The notes under the pieces are model-generated. The model was not told the origin of the DNA and did not search any database. It saw only the letters and a list, made by a program, of their open reading frames with translations. The position numbers and the translations under genes are program-made. Positions 11,076 to 22,705 of a stretch of 64,000 nt of DNA are shown piece by piece (the first letter of the stretch is position 1; each line of letters starts with the position of its first letter). Where the stretch lies: contig NZ_CP034463.1 of the NCBI RefSeq assembly GCF_003955715.1, forward strand, positions 2,790,001 through 2,854,000. The letters run 5' to 3'. This stretch comes from Streptomyces aquilus. GTDB lineage: Bacteria > Actinomycetota > Actinomycetes > Streptomycetales > Streptomycetaceae.

Positions 11076-11302
11076 CCTGACCAGTCACGTATCAGCCGCG
11101 CACGGGCCGCTGTTGGTCCGGAGGTGTTGTCGGGACTAGATCAACACGCTTCAATGCGGGGGAACTCGGGGCCGTGAACGACGGCGCACGGAAGCCGCGG
11201 CGTACGTACTCAAAGACGCCGCTGCGCCGGCGGGTGACCCCGAGGACACCCCCCACGCACGGTCTGACCAGCCGTTGCGAACACCCACAGAAAGGCCCCT
11301 GC

Positions 11303-12262
11303 ATGCCGCACGCCACACAGCACGCGGACGTCGCCGCCGTCGTCGCCACCGCGGAACTGGACTCGGCCCTGCGAGGCGGCCCCTTCCACGTGGCCCTGCG
11401 TGCCGCGATCGCCGCCCGCGGTCTGCCGCTCCAGCGGGTGCAGCACCATCTGTCACGTCACGGGGTCAAAGTCGGCGTCACCAGCCTGAGCTACTGGCAG
11501 CAGGGCGCACGGCGGCCGCAGCGCCCCGAGTCGCTGCGCGCCGTCCGCGCCCTGGAGGAGATCCTCCAGCTGCCCGAGGAGTCGCTGATCAGGCTGCTCG
11601 CCGAGAGCGACGACACCGCGACCGGCCAGCACCCCGCCGCCCGCTCCTACCGCTCCCTGGTCGAGGCCTCGGGCGTGCTGCACCGGCTGCTCGCCGAGCT
11701 GGACTCGCCCGTGGACGGCGGCCTGCACACCCTCGGCCACCACGAGCGGGTGCGGATAGGCGGGCGCCGCGAACTCCTCGGGCGCGAGTCGCACCACATC
11801 GTGCGCGCCCACAAGGACGGCGTCGACCGCTTCGTCGCCGTCCACCACGGCGACCCGGGATGCGTGCCGGAGCGGATGCAGGTGCACGCCCTGGAGAACT
11901 GCCGCACGGGACGCGTCCGGCTGCACCACGACACCGGGGTGCTCGTAGCCGAACTGCTCTTCGACACCCGGCTCCGGGCCGGCGAGACGTTCCTGTTCCG
12001 CTACGCCGTCGAGGACGGCACGGCCGGCGTGTCCCGCGAGTACGTCCGCGGGTTCGGGCCGGCCGGCGGCCAGTACGCGCTCCAGGTGCGGTTCGACGAG
12101 AACGCGCTGCCGACCCGCTGCCACCGCTTCACCCAGCACTCGCCGGCGGCCCCGCGCAGCGGCCGCCAGGAACTCGCCCTCACCGGCCTGCACCGCTCGG
12201 TCCACATCGTCGAGCCACGGGTGCGCAGCGGGATCGTGGGGATCGGGTGGGACTGGGAGTAG
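11303..12262 (+). CDS. Predicted DNA-binding protein, XRE-like N-terminus
   Basis: 319 residues of unknown function. ATG 11303 follows AAAGG at about 7 bases. Residues about 20-100 look like a helix-turn-helix domain with an unusual RHGVKVGVTSLSYWQQGARR segment, the pattern seen in XRE-like proteins where the recognition helix precedes W/G-R-P. The C-terminal 180 residues are rich in beta-type segments (FRYAVEDGTAGVS, QYALQVRFDENA) and share no motif I can name. It lies alone on the plus strand between the response-regulator remnants and the LacI operon. A regulator is the best guess. Confidence 0.75.
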   Translation: MPHATQHADVAAVVATAELDSALRGGPFHVALRAAIAARGLPLQRVQHHLSRHGVKVGVTSLSYWQQGARRPQRPESLRAVRALEEILQLPEESLIRLLAESDDTATGQHPAARSYRSLVEASGVLHRLLAELDSPVDGGLHTLGHHERVRIGGRRELLGRESHHIVRAHKDGVDRFVAVHHGDPGCVPERMQVHALENCRTGRVRLHHDTGVLVAELLFDTRLRAGETFLFRYAVEDGTAGVSREYVRGFGPAGGQYALQVRFDENALPTRCHRFTQHSPAAPRSGRQELALTGLHRSVHIVEPRVRSGIVGIGWDWE

Positions 12263-12300
12263 GGCGCGCCCCCTGAGGGCCGGGCAACCTGGGCACGATA

Positions 12301-12336
12301 CTGCGCGTAAACGCTTGCGCAAGCGTTTACGCGCAG
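12301..12336. promoter_or_regulatory. Perfect 36-bp palindrome, predicted LacI-family operator
   Basis: All 18 base pairs match around a centre between 12318 and 12319. The core GTAAACGCTTGCG with its mirror contains two overlapping LacI-type half-site pairs (AACGCTTGCG and CGCAAGCGTT). It lies 72 bp before the LacI gene start, so it should be the autoregulatory and sugar-responsive operator of the LacI-kinase pair. It also follows the upstream stop by 39 bp and could double as a terminator stem. Confidence 0.85.
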
Positions 12337-12407
12337 CTCCGGATGGGATACGTTCCCGGCCTGAAGGTGTTGCCGGTGGTCGTCACCGGCCCGGAACGGG
12401 GGATGTC

Positions 12408-13517
12408 ATGCCGACCATGGCCGACGTGGCGCGCAGCGCGGGCGTCTCCGTGGCGACCGTCTCGCACGTGCTCAACGGCACCCGCCCGGTCCTCCCCCAC
12501 ACCCGCCAGGCCGTCCTGGACGCCATGGACGAGCTCGGCTACACGCCCAACACCCTCGCCCGTTCCCTGGTGACGTCCCGCACCCGCTCCATCGGCCTCG
12601 CGGTGTCGGCGATCAGCAACCCGTACTTCACGGAGATCCTCCAGGGCGTCGAGGCCGAGACCCTGCGCCACGGCTACAGCCTCCTCATCGCCGACCCGCA
12701 CGACGACCCCGCCCATGAGCGCAAGGTCGTCCAGCTGCTGCACGAGCGGCGGGTGGACGGCATGATCGTCGCGCCCTCCGCGGAGCCCGGCGACCTGCTC
12801 GCCTACCTCGACCGCCACCGGGTGCCGACCGTACTCCTGGACCGGGTGGTCGAGGGCCCGCCGCACTTCGACCAGGTCTGCGCCGAGAACGCCGGGCCGA
12901 CGAGCCGGCTCGTCACCCACCTCGCCGGACTCGGCCACCGGCGGATCGGCCTGGTCGCGGGCCTGCCGGGGCTGAGCACCAGCGGCGAGCGGCTCGCCGG
13001 GTACCGCTCCGGCCTCACGGCCGCCGGCCTGCCGTACGACGAACAGCTCGTCGCGTACGGCGACTCCGCGTCGGCCGGTGCCGAGCGGGCGACCGCCGCG
13101 CTGCTGTCCCTCGCCGATCCGCCCACGGCCCTCGTCACGGCCAACAACGCGATGACCATCGGCGCCCTGCGCACCCTGCGCGACCGTGGCCTGTCCGTGC
13201 CCGGCGACCTCGCGCTGTGCTGCTTCGACGACTTCGCCTGGGCCGACCTCTTCTCGCCCCGGCTCACCGCGATCGCCCAGCCGAGCAAGGAGCTGGGCGC
13301 CGAGGCGGTCCGGGTGCTCCTGGCGCGGCTGGCCGCCCCGGACCGGCCGGCCGGGACCGTGCGCCTGCCGTGCACGTTCGTCCACCGCAGCTCGTGCGGC
13401 TGCGCCGACTCCCCGGACCGGCCGACCCCGTTCGAGACAGCTGAGAAGTGCGAGAAGTTCGAGAAGTTCGAGAAGTTCGAGAAGTTCTCGAAGTCCGAGA
13501 AAGGACCCGACTCGTGA
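12408..13517 (+). CDS. LacI-family transcriptional regulator
   Basis: Sugar-responsive repressor, 369 residues from ATG 12408 (GGGGGA upstream; a second ATG at 12417 is possible). The N-terminal helix-turn-helix is MADVARSAGVSVATVSHVLN with the hinge YTPNTLARSLVTSRT. A periplasmic-binding-like effector domain follows (SIGLAVSAISNPYFTEILQG; PTALVTANNAMTIGALRTLR; CCFDDFAWADLFSPRLTAI). The last 25 residues are an unusual EKFEKFEKFEKF repeat encoded by four exact copies of a 9-bp unit. The stop overlaps the kinase start (GTGA), so the pair is one operon and the kinase suggests a sugar effector such as fructose or a fructoside. Confidence 0.93.
   Translation: MPTMADVARSAGVSVATVSHVLNGTRPVLPHTRQAVLDAMDELGYTPNTLARSLVTSRTRSIGLAVSAISNPYFTEILQGVEAETLRHGYSLLIADPHDDPAHERKVVQLLHERRVDGMIVAPSAEPGDLLAYLDRHRVPTVLLDRVVEGPPHFDQVCAENAGPTSRLVTHLAGLGHRRIGLVAGLPGLSTSGERLAGYRSGLTAAGLPYDEQLVAYGDSASAGAERATAALLSLADPPTALVTANNAMTIGALRTLRDRGLSVPGDLALCCFDDFAWADLFSPRLTAIAQPSKELGAEAVRVLLARLAAPDRPAGTVRLPCTFVHRSSCGCADSPDRPTPFETAEKCEKFEKFEKFEKFSKSEKGPDS
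13443..13496 (+). repeat. 9-bp tandem repeat at the 3' end of the LacI gene
   Basis: GAGAAGTTC occurs four times exactly (13452-13487), flanked by one degenerate unit on each side. It encodes the Glu-Lys-Phe repeats that end the LacI protein, 18 bases before the stop codon. Confidence 0.95.
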
Positions 13518-14425
13518 TCGTCGTCGCCGGTGAGGCCCTCATCGATCTGGTACCGCAGGGCACGGGCGCCCTGGCGGGGCTCACGCCGGCGCTCGGCGGC
13601 GGCCCGTACAACACCGCCGTGGCCCTCGGCCGCCTCGGCTCCCCCACCGCCTTCTGCTCCCGTACGTCGTCCGACGCGTTCGGCGAGGCGCTGCTGGACG
13701 GGCTTCGGCGGGCGTCGGTGGACGTGTCGGCCGTACAGCGCGGCCCGGAACCGACCACGCTGGCCGTGGCCACGATCGACGCGCACGGCTCGGCCGCCTA
13801 CTCCTTCTACGTCGACGGCACCGCCGACCGCCTGTTCACGGCCCCCGACCGGCTCCCCGCCGGTACGCGCGCGGTGTCCTTCGGCACCTGTTCGCTGGTG
13901 CTGGAGCCGGGGGCGAGCGCCTACGAGGAGCTGATGCGGGCGGCGGCCGCGCGGGGCGTGTTCACCGCGCTCGACCCCAACATCCGCGCCGGGCTGATCC
14001 CGGACCCGGACGCCTACCGGGCCCGGTTCAAGAGCTGGCTGCCGTCGGTGTCGCTGCTGAAGCTCTCCGAGGAGGACGCGCTGTGGCTGGGCGGCACCCC
14101 GCGCGAGTGGCTGGCGTCGGGCCCGTCGGCCGTGGTCATCACGCAGGGCGGTGAGGGGCTGACCGCGTTCACCCGGGACGGGGGCGTGCACGCGGTGCCG
14201 GGCGAGGAGGTCGACGTCGTCGACACGATCGGCGCGGGCGACACCGTGAACGCGGCCCTGCTGCACGGGCTCTCCGCCCTCGACGCCCTGTCCGCGGAGG
14301 GGGTCGAGGCGCTGCGCCGGGACGACTGGACGCGGCTGCTGCGGTTCGCGGCGCGCGCGGCGGCGGTCACCTGCTCACGGGCCGGGGCGGAGCCGCCGTA
14401 CGCCGACGAGGTGGCGGGGATCTAG
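13514..14425 (+). CDS. PfkB-family carbohydrate kinase (fructokinase-like)
   Basis: ATP-dependent sugar kinase, 303 residues. GTG 13514 overlaps the LacI stop as GTGA and has AAAGGA 8 bases upstream. Motifs are the N-terminal GGGPYNTAVALGRLG and the C-terminal PfkB signature DTIGAGDT with its catalytic Asp. The length and the early GEALIDLVP motif are typical of bacterial fructokinases. It is coupled to a LacI repressor, so it should act on the sugar that the repressor senses. No transporter is adjacent. Exact substrate is inferred only. Confidence 0.9.
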   Translation: MIVVAGEALIDLVPQGTGALAGLTPALGGGPYNTAVALGRLGSPTAFCSRTSSDAFGEALLDGLRRASVDVSAVQRGPEPTTLAVATIDAHGSAAYSFYVDGTADRLFTAPDRLPAGTRAVSFGTCSLVLEPGASAYEELMRAAAARGVFTALDPNIRAGLIPDPDAYRARFKSWLPSVSLLKLSEEDALWLGGTPREWLASGPSAVVITQGGEGLTAFTRDGGVHAVPGEEVDVVDTIGAGDTVNAALLHGLSALDALSAEGVEALRRDDWTRLLRFAARAAAVTCSRAGAEPPYADEVAGI

Positions 14426-14472
14426 CGGGCTGGGGTCTACGGGCGGGATCCCAGGGGGCCTGAAACGGCGCC

Positions 14473-14501
14473 GGGAGGCGGCCGTCGGCCGGCCGCCTCC
14501 C
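14473..14501. terminator. Bidirectional terminator between kinase and uvrA
   Basis: An 11-bp perfect stem (gggaggcggcc/ggccgcctccc) with a 7-nt loop lies in the 98-bp gap between two convergent genes. Confidence 0.75.
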
Positions 14502-14523
14502 AGTTGTCCGCCGTTCTGCCCTG

Positions 14524-17574
<3,051 letters not shown>

Positions 17575-17630
17575 GCCGGTCCGCACCTTTCTTGAGAGAA
17601 GTGACAGGGGCGAGGCCCCCGTGTCTTCTC

Positions 17631-17653
17631 ACACTAGGGGGAGCCACTGACAA
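17631..17653 (-). promoter_or_regulatory. uvrA promoter with exact RecA_NDp (PafBC) motif
   Basis: Minus strand TTGTCAGTG, 8 nt, TAGTGT. It matches the mycobacterial consensus TTGTCRGTG-N8-TAnnnT at every fixed position. The predicted start of transcription is about 50 nt before the uvrA GTG. Confidence 0.85.
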
Positions 17654-17798
17654 CGCCGGTCGGATTCCCGAATGGGAGAACAATCCCGGACCATCCAGCA
17701 TGCCCGACGCCACGACCGACCATATAGCACGCGCATTCGATTTACGGCACTGCTTCACCACCTTCACCCAAAGGTGTGGCGGGACTAGGGTCGGCGGC

Positions 17799-18485
17799 AT
17801 GATTGATCACGCGCATGACCTGGCGTCTGTACGTGACGCTACGGATCGGCTGCTCACCGCAGTCGCCAAACGGGACAACGCGTCGGTGGCCGAGCCGTCA
17901 CGGCTTCCCGGGTGGAGCCGAGGTCACGTCCTCGCCCACCTCGCCCGCAACGCGGACGCGCTCGTGAACGTGCTGCGGGGCCTGCCCATGTACGCCTCCG
18001 GCGACGCCCGGGACGCCGACATCGAGCGCGACGCCCCGCGCCCCCTCGACGTCCAGCTCGCGGACGTCCGCGACAGCGCCGCCCGCTTCCAGGAGGCGGG
18101 GGCCGTGCCGGCCGACTGGTCCCGCACCGTGGAGCTGCGCAACGGCGTGACCGACTCGGCGTCCCGGGTTCCGTTCCGGCGATGGGTGGAGGTGGAGCTG
18201 CACCACGTCGACCTGGGGATCGGGTACGAGCTGGAGGATCTGCCGGAGGAGTTCACGGACCGGGAGATCGCGTTCCTCGCCGACCGCTTCACCGGGCACC
18301 CCGACGTACCCCCGACACGGCTGACGGACGGCACGCGCGTGTGGACGACGGGTCGGGTGGGCGAGGCGGTCGCGGCCACCGTGGCGGGCTCTCCCGCGGA
18401 CCTGCTCGGGTGGCTCGCCGGACGCCGGGACGGATCGACGCTGCGGGTGACGGACGGAGAGTTGCCGGAGCTTCCTCCGCTGTGA
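17799..18485 (+). CDS. Maleylpyruvate isomerase family (MDMPI) mycothiol-dependent protein
   Basis: 228 residues. The N-terminal DinB-like four-helix MDMPI domain (about 5-150) contains SRLPGWSRGHVLAHLARNAD, whose His is a metal ligand, and VEVELHHVDLGIGY with a second metal-binding His. Family members use mycothiol, the actinobacterial thiol, in isomerisation or S-transfer reactions. ATG 17799 lies 7 nt after TAGGGT, so the mRNA is probably leaderless. It is followed 21 bp later by the metallo-beta-lactamase-fold gene, which has its own leaderless promoter. These two neighbours could both act on thiol adducts. Actual substrate unknown. Confidence 0.88.
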   Translation: MIDHAHDLASVRDATDRLLTAVAKRDNASVAEPSRLPGWSRGHVLAHLARNADALVNVLRGLPMYASGDARDADIERDAPRPLDVQLADVRDSAARFQEAGAVPADWSRTVELRNGVTDSASRVPFRRWVEVELHHVDLGIGYELEDLPEEFTDREIAFLADRFTGHPDVPPTRLTDGTRVWTTGRVGEAVAATVAGSPADLLGWLAGRRDGSTLRVTDGELPELPPL

Positions 18486-18506
18486 GCGCGTCCTAGACTG
18501 ACCGTC

Positions 18507-19163
18507 ATGACGTACAGCGGACAGGTGACCGTCGGTGGCCCGGCGGACGTGCATGAGCTCAAGGACCTGATGATCACCAAGATCGCGGTCGGCCCGATGG
18601 ACAACAACGCCTATCTACTGCGCTGCCGGGCCACGGACGAGCAACTGCTGATCGACGCGGCCAACGACGCGGACACCCTGCTCGGGATGATCGGTGACGA
18701 CGGCATCGCCTCCGTCGTCACCACCCACCAGCACGGCGACCACTGGCAGGCGCTCGCCCGGGTCGTCGAGGCGACGGGCGCGCGCACGTACGCGGGCCGG
18801 GACGACGCCGCCGGCATCCCCGTGCCGACCGATGTCCTCGTCGAGGACGGCGACACCCTCCACGTCGGCCACGTCGAGCTCACCGCCCGCCACCTGGTCG
18901 GCCACACCCCAGGCTCGATCGCCCTGGTCTACGACGACCCACACGGCCACCCGCATGTCTTCACCGGCGACTGCCTGTTCCCCGGTGGCGTGGGCAACAC
19001 CCGCAAGGACCCCGAGGCGTTCGCCAGCCTCATCCACGACGTCGAGACGAAGATCTTCGACGCCCTCCCCGACGAGACCTGGGTCTACCCGGGCCACGGC
19101 AACGACACGACGCTGGGCGCGGAGCGACCGCATCTGCCGGAGTGGCACGCGCGCGGGTGGTGA
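18507..19163 (+). CDS. Metallo-beta-lactamase-fold hydrolase (glyoxalase II-like)
   Basis: 218-residue binuclear metal hydrolase. The metal motif is HQHGDH (His74-His79); further ligands lie in GHTPGSIALVY and in FTGDCLFPGGVGNTR, with the last His in VYPGHGNDTT. This order is typical of glyoxalase II and related thioester hydrolases. ATG 18507 stands 7 nt after TAGACT, so it is predicted leaderless. It follows an MDMPI-fold gene, which suggests mycothiol or other thiol-adduct metabolism. The stop codon lies inside the first unit of a tandem repeat. Confidence 0.9.
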   Translation: MTYSGQVTVGGPADVHELKDLMITKIAVGPMDNNAYLLRCRATDEQLLIDAANDADTLLGMIGDDGIASVVTTHQHGDHWQALARVVEATGARTYAGRDDAAGIPVPTDVLVEDGDTLHVGHVELTARHLVGHTPGSIALVYDDPHGHPHVFTGDCLFPGGVGNTRKDPEAFASLIHDVETKIFDALPDETWVYPGHGNDTTLGAERPHLPEWHARGW

Positions 19164-19238
19164 ACGCAGGGCCTGCCGAAGTGGGGCGGGCGCGGGTGGT
19201 GAACGCAGGGCCTGCCGAAACGGGCGCGGGTGGTGAAC
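19151..19238 (+). repeat. Tandem repeat over the 3' end of the MBL-fold gene
   Basis: A 30-bp sequence is present exactly at 19151-19180 and 19190-19219, and its first 15 bases again at 19224-19238. The stop codon TGA (19161-19163) is inside unit 1 and the same TGA is copied in the later units. Each full unit contains the mirror GCAGGGCCTGC. Confidence 0.93.
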
Positions 19239-19530
19239 AACGGGCGCGCGGCGATTCTCGCGCGCCCCGTGTGAACCCTTCGCACACGCCGGAGTCATCC
19301 GCACGCTCCCGGCCCACGTTGTTGCGGGGTCAACTGGTGGCAGCCCCGCACAGGATGACGGCTCCTGCGCGGTACGGGCCGCCGGTCTTCCGATCCCCGC
19401 CCTCGACCGGCGGCCCCGGCGAACCACCGTCACAGGGAACGTTCACGAGAACGCAACACGCGTTCCCAGTATGCGGACAAAAGCCGACGTGACCTCGACA
19501 AACGGGGTGGCGTGCTGTCAATCTCCCGCC
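19164..19530. other. 367-bp intergenic region
   Basis: Begins with the tandem repeat, then non-coding sequence. An inverted repeat GGGAACG (19435-19441) / CGTTCCC (19461-19467) lies 64 bp before the next gene and may be an operator or a leader hairpin of the amino-acid importer. No gene is visible. Confidence 0.5.
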
Positions 19531-20418
19531 ATGCACCTCGCCCCTCGCACCCTGCGCCGCGTCGTAGCCGCCGCAACGACAGCCCTGCTCGCCACCGCCG
19601 TCGGCTGTGCTCCGCAGCCCGAGGACGACGCCGCCGCCAAACCCTCGGGGTCGACGACGGGCGCCGCGTGCGCCAAGGGCAAGCTCGCCACCAAGACGTC
19701 CGGCAAGCTGACGATCGCCACCGACGAGCCGGCGTACGAGCCCTGGTTCAAGGACGACAAGCCGGCCAACGGCAAGGGCTTCGAGTCCGCGGTCGCCTAC
19801 GCCGTGGCCGAGCGCCTCGGCTACGACAAGAGCGCCGTGGTCTGGCAGAGCGTCCCCTTCAACAAGGCGTTCGCGCCCGGGGAGAAGACGTTCGACTTCG
19901 ACATCAACCAGGTGTCGATCAGCGCCGAGCGCAAGAAGGCCGTCGACTTCTCGTCCGGCTACTACGACGTGCGCCAGGCCGTCATCGCGCTCAAGGACTC
20001 CAAGGCCGCCAAGGCGACGAGCATCGCGGACCTCAAGGGCCTCAAACTGGGCGCCCAGGTCGGCACGACCAGCCTCAACTACATCGAGGACGTGGTGAAG
20101 CCGACGCGGCAGGCCGCCGCCTACGCCAAGAACGACCAGGCCAAGTCCGCCCTGAAGAACGGCCAGGTGGACGCGATCGTCGTCGATCTGCCGACCGCCT
20201 TCTACATCACCGCGGCCGAGGTCACGGACGCCAAGATCGTCGGCCAGTTCGAGAACCAGGGCGGCACCCCGGAGCAGTTCGGCCTCGTCCTCGACAAGGG
20301 CAGCGCGCTCACCTCCTGCGTGACCGGCGCCGTGGACGCCCTGCGCAAGGACGGCACCCTGGCGAAGATCGAGAAGCAGTGGCTGTCCGACGCCGTCGAC
20401 GCCCCGGTCCTCAAGTGA
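19531..20418 (+). CDS. Polar amino-acid ABC transporter, substrate-binding lipoprotein
   Basis: 295 residues, bacterial extracellular solute-binding family 3. A lipoprotein signal (RTLRR, hydrophobic core, lipobox ATAVGC with Cys26) anchors it to the outer face of the membrane. The mature part has GKLTIATDEPAYEPWF, the substrate-pocket region FDFDINQVSISAERKKAVDFS and LKGLKLGAQVGTTS. ATG 19531 has no strong ribosome site. It is the first of three overlapping genes forming a complete importer. The substrate could be glutamine, glutamate or another amino acid; the sequence does not decide. Confidence 0.93.
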   Translation: MHLAPRTLRRVVAAATTALLATAVGCAPQPEDDAAAKPSGSTTGAACAKGKLATKTSGKLTIATDEPAYEPWFKDDKPANGKGFESAVAYAVAERLGYDKSAVVWQSVPFNKAFAPGEKTFDFDINQVSISAERKKAVDFSSGYYDVRQAVIALKDSKAAKATSIADLKGLKLGAQVGTTSLNYIEDVVKPTRQAAAYAKNDQAKSALKNGQVDAIVVDLPTAFYITAAEVTDAKIVGQFENQGGTPEQFGLVLDKGSALTSCVTGAVDALRKDGTLAKIEKQWLSDAVDAPVLK

Positions 20419-21311
20419 CGCTCACGAAGGACGAGTCCGGCGCGGAGACGCCGGACCCGGTCGACACGTACACGCCGTCCGCGCGGCGGCTGGAGCGCGA
20501 GCGCCACAAACGTGCCCGCTCCCGCCGCGCCACGGCGATCGCCGCCGTCTCGACGCTCGCCACGGCGATCGTGCTCTATCTGGTCGTCGTCAACGCGCCC
20601 GGCTGGCCGCGCACCAAGGAGACCTTCTTCAACGGGCAGTACGCACGCGAGGCGCTGCCCAAGGTCCTCGAAGGGCTCTGGCTCAACGTCCGGCTGCTGC
20701 TGATCTGCGGCGTGGCCGTGCTGGTCCTCGGCATGCTCATCGCCGTCGCCCGCACACTGCGCGGGCCGGTGTTCTTCCCGCTGCGCTTCCTCGCCGCCGC
20801 CTACACGGACTTCTTCCGCGGGCTCCCGCTCATCATCAACCTCATGATCGTCGTGCTGGGCGTCCCCGCGCTGCGGCTCCAGGGCGTGACGGTCGACCCG
20901 GTGTGGCTGGGCGGCACGGCGCTGACGCTGACCTACTCGGCGTACGTCGCCGAGGTGTTCCGCGCCGGCATCGAGTCCATCCACCCCTCGCAGCGCGCCG
21001 CGGCCCGCTCGCTCGGCCTCTCCAACCGGCAGGCGCTGCGCTACGTGGTGCTGCCGCAGGCGGTACGGCGCCAGGTGCCGCCGCTGCTCAACGACCTGGT
21101 GTCGCTACAGAAGGACACCGGGCTCGTGTCGATCGGCGGCGCCGTGGACGCCGTACGGGCCGCCGACATCATCGTGGGCCGCAGTCTCAACTACACGCCG
21201 TACATCGTCGCGGGCCTGGTGTTCGTGGCGCTGACCATCCCGATGACCCGCTTCACGGACTGGGTGACGGCGCGGATGGACCGGCGGCGCGCCCAGGGAG
21301 GGATCGCATGA
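20415..21311 (+). CDS. Amino-acid ABC transporter permease
   Basis: 298 residues. GTG 20415 overlaps the binding-protein stop as GTGA. A long, highly basic cytoplasmic N-terminus (RRLERERHKRARSRRA) precedes the first membrane segment at about 40-60; at least five membrane helices follow. The coupling motif contacting the ATPase is EVFRAGIESIHPSQRAAARSLGLS (EAA loop). A lone permease gene implies a homodimer. It ends overlapping the ATPase start by ATGA. Confidence 0.93.
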   Translation: MTLTKDESGAETPDPVDTYTPSARRLERERHKRARSRRATAIAAVSTLATAIVLYLVVVNAPGWPRTKETFFNGQYAREALPKVLEGLWLNVRLLLICGVAVLVLGMLIAVARTLRGPVFFPLRFLAAAYTDFFRGLPLIINLMIVVLGVPALRLQGVTVDPVWLGGTALTLTYSAYVAEVFRAGIESIHPSQRAAARSLGLSNRQALRYVVLPQAVRRQVPPLLNDLVSLQKDTGLVSIGGAVDAVRAADIIVGRSLNYTPYIVAGLVFVALTIPMTRFTDWVTARMDRRRAQGGIA

Positions 21312-22066
21312 GCGCCACGGACGCCCCGGTGCTGCGGATGGAGTCCGTCCGCAAGACCTTCGGCGGCTCGGTCGTGCTGCGGGACGTCGATCTGGAGGTC
21401 GCCCCGCACACGGTGACCGCGCTGATCGGCGCCTCCGGCTCGGGCAAGTCGACGCTGCTGCGCTGCGCGAACCTCCTGGAGGAGATCGACGACGGCGCTA
21501 TCTGGCTGGACGGCGAGGAGATCACCGATCCGCGCGTGGACCAGGACGCGATACGCCGCCGTATCGGCGTGGTCTTCCAGGCGTACAACCTCTTCCCGCA
21601 CATGACCGTGCTGGAGAACATCACCCTCGCCCCGCGCCGGGTGCACGGGGTGTCCCGCGCGGAGGCCGAGGAGCGCGGCAGGGAGCTGCTGGAGCGGCTC
21701 GGACTCGGTGGCAAGGCGGGCGAGTACCCGGACCGGCTGAGCGGCGGCCAGCAGCAGCGCGTGGCGATCGTGCGCGCGCTCGCCGTACGGCCCCGGCTGC
21801 TGCTGCTCGACGAGATCACCGCCGCCCTCGACCCGGAGCTGGTGGGCGAGGTGCTGAATGTCGTCCGTGACCTCAAGAGTGACGGCATGACCATGGTGCT
21901 GGCCACGCACGAGATGGGCTTCGCGCGGGACGTCGCCGACCAGGTTTGTTTTCTGGACGGAGGGGTCGTGCTGGAGCGCGGGAGCGCCGAGCAGATCTTC
22001 GGCGACCCGCAGCAGGAGCGCACGCGGCGCTTCCTGCGACGGATCGTGGAGGCGGGGCGACTGTAA
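21308..22066 (+). CDS. Amino-acid ABC transporter ATP-binding protein
   Basis: 252 residues, full-length PAAT-type ATPase. Walker A is GASGSGKST, the Q-loop VVFQAYNLFPHMTV, signature LSGGQQQR, Walker B LLLLDEITAALD and the H-loop ATHEMGFA. The Walker B region has EI where most homologues have EPT, a common variant in this branch. ATG 21308 overlaps the permease stop. With the two preceding genes it forms one operon for amino-acid uptake. Confidence 0.95.
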   Translation: MSATDAPVLRMESVRKTFGGSVVLRDVDLEVAPHTVTALIGASGSGKSTLLRCANLLEEIDDGAIWLDGEEITDPRVDQDAIRRRIGVVFQAYNLFPHMTVLENITLAPRRVHGVSRAEAEERGRELLERLGLGGKAGEYPDRLSGGQQQRVAIVRALAVRPRLLLLDEITAALDPELVGEVLNVVRDLKSDGMTMVLATHEMGFARDVADQVCFLDGGVVLERGSAEQIFGDPQQERTRRFLRRIVEAGRL

Positions 22067-22128
22067 AGGGGGCGCTGAAGCTGCCTGTGAAGACCGGCTG
22101 TAACGACCGCCCTCCAGGCCGACGGTCC

Positions 22129-22602
22129 TTACGCCTCGGCCTGCGCCGCCCCCACCAGCGCCGCGACCCGCTCCACCCCGAACACGTACCCCTGCACCCC
22201 GCAGCCCGCGATGACACCGTCGGCACGCAGGGAGACGTACGAGTGGTGCCGGAAGGTCTCGCGCTGGTGGATGTTGGAGATGTGGACCTCCAACACCGGC
22301 AGCCCGTCGCAGGTGTTGAGCGCGTCCAGGATGGCGACCGAGGTGTGCGAGTAGGCGCCGGGGTTGATGACGATGCCGCAGTGGTTGAGCCGCGCCTCGT
22401 GGATCCAGTCGACCAGTTCGCCCTCGTGGTTGGACTGGCGGAAGTCCACCGTGCCGCCGTGCGCGGCCGCCGCCTTGGCGCACAGGGCCTCGACGTCGGC
22501 CAGGGTGTCCTTGCCGTAGATCTCCGGCTGACGCTGCCCGAGCAGGTTCAGGTTGGGGCCGTTGAGGATCATGATCGGGGCGTTGGCCAGGGTGCGGGGC
22601 AC
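22129..22602 (-). CDS. aroQ: Type II 3-dehydroquinate dehydratase
   Basis: Shikimate-pathway enzyme converting 3-dehydroquinate to 3-dehydroshikimate, 157 residues as usual for the dodecameric type II class. Motifs are [17 protein letters not shown] with the catalytic Tyr, [12 protein letters not shown], and [12 protein letters not shown] with the catalytic His. GTG 22602 has GGAGG four bases upstream. It is convergent with the amino-acid importer and divergent from the S66 peptidase gene, and not linked to other aro genes here. An MHS-family transporter of the shikimate-transporter type lies 1.2 kb away. Confidence 0.96.
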   Translation of the reverse strand: MPRTLANAPIMILNGPNLNLLGQRQPEIYGKDTLADVEALCAKAAAAHGGTVDFRQSNHEGELVDWIHEARLNHCGIVINPGAYSHTSVAILDALNTCDGLPVLEVHISNIHQRETFRHHSYVSLRADGVIAGCGVQGYVFGVERVAALVGAAQAEA

Positions 22603-22705
22603 GGTTCCTCCGGTCCGGTGACGGGTGGGCGGTCCGTTGAAGACCGCTGCTCAGACCCGGTTTATCACGGTGCGCCGGACGCGGTGCGGCCCGTACCCTC
22701 CCCGA

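Noticed and set aside
19435..19467. LexA box in the inverted repeat GGGAACG/CGTTCCC
   Set aside because: The spacing does not fit CGAAC-N4-GTTCG and the downstream gene is an amino-acid importer.
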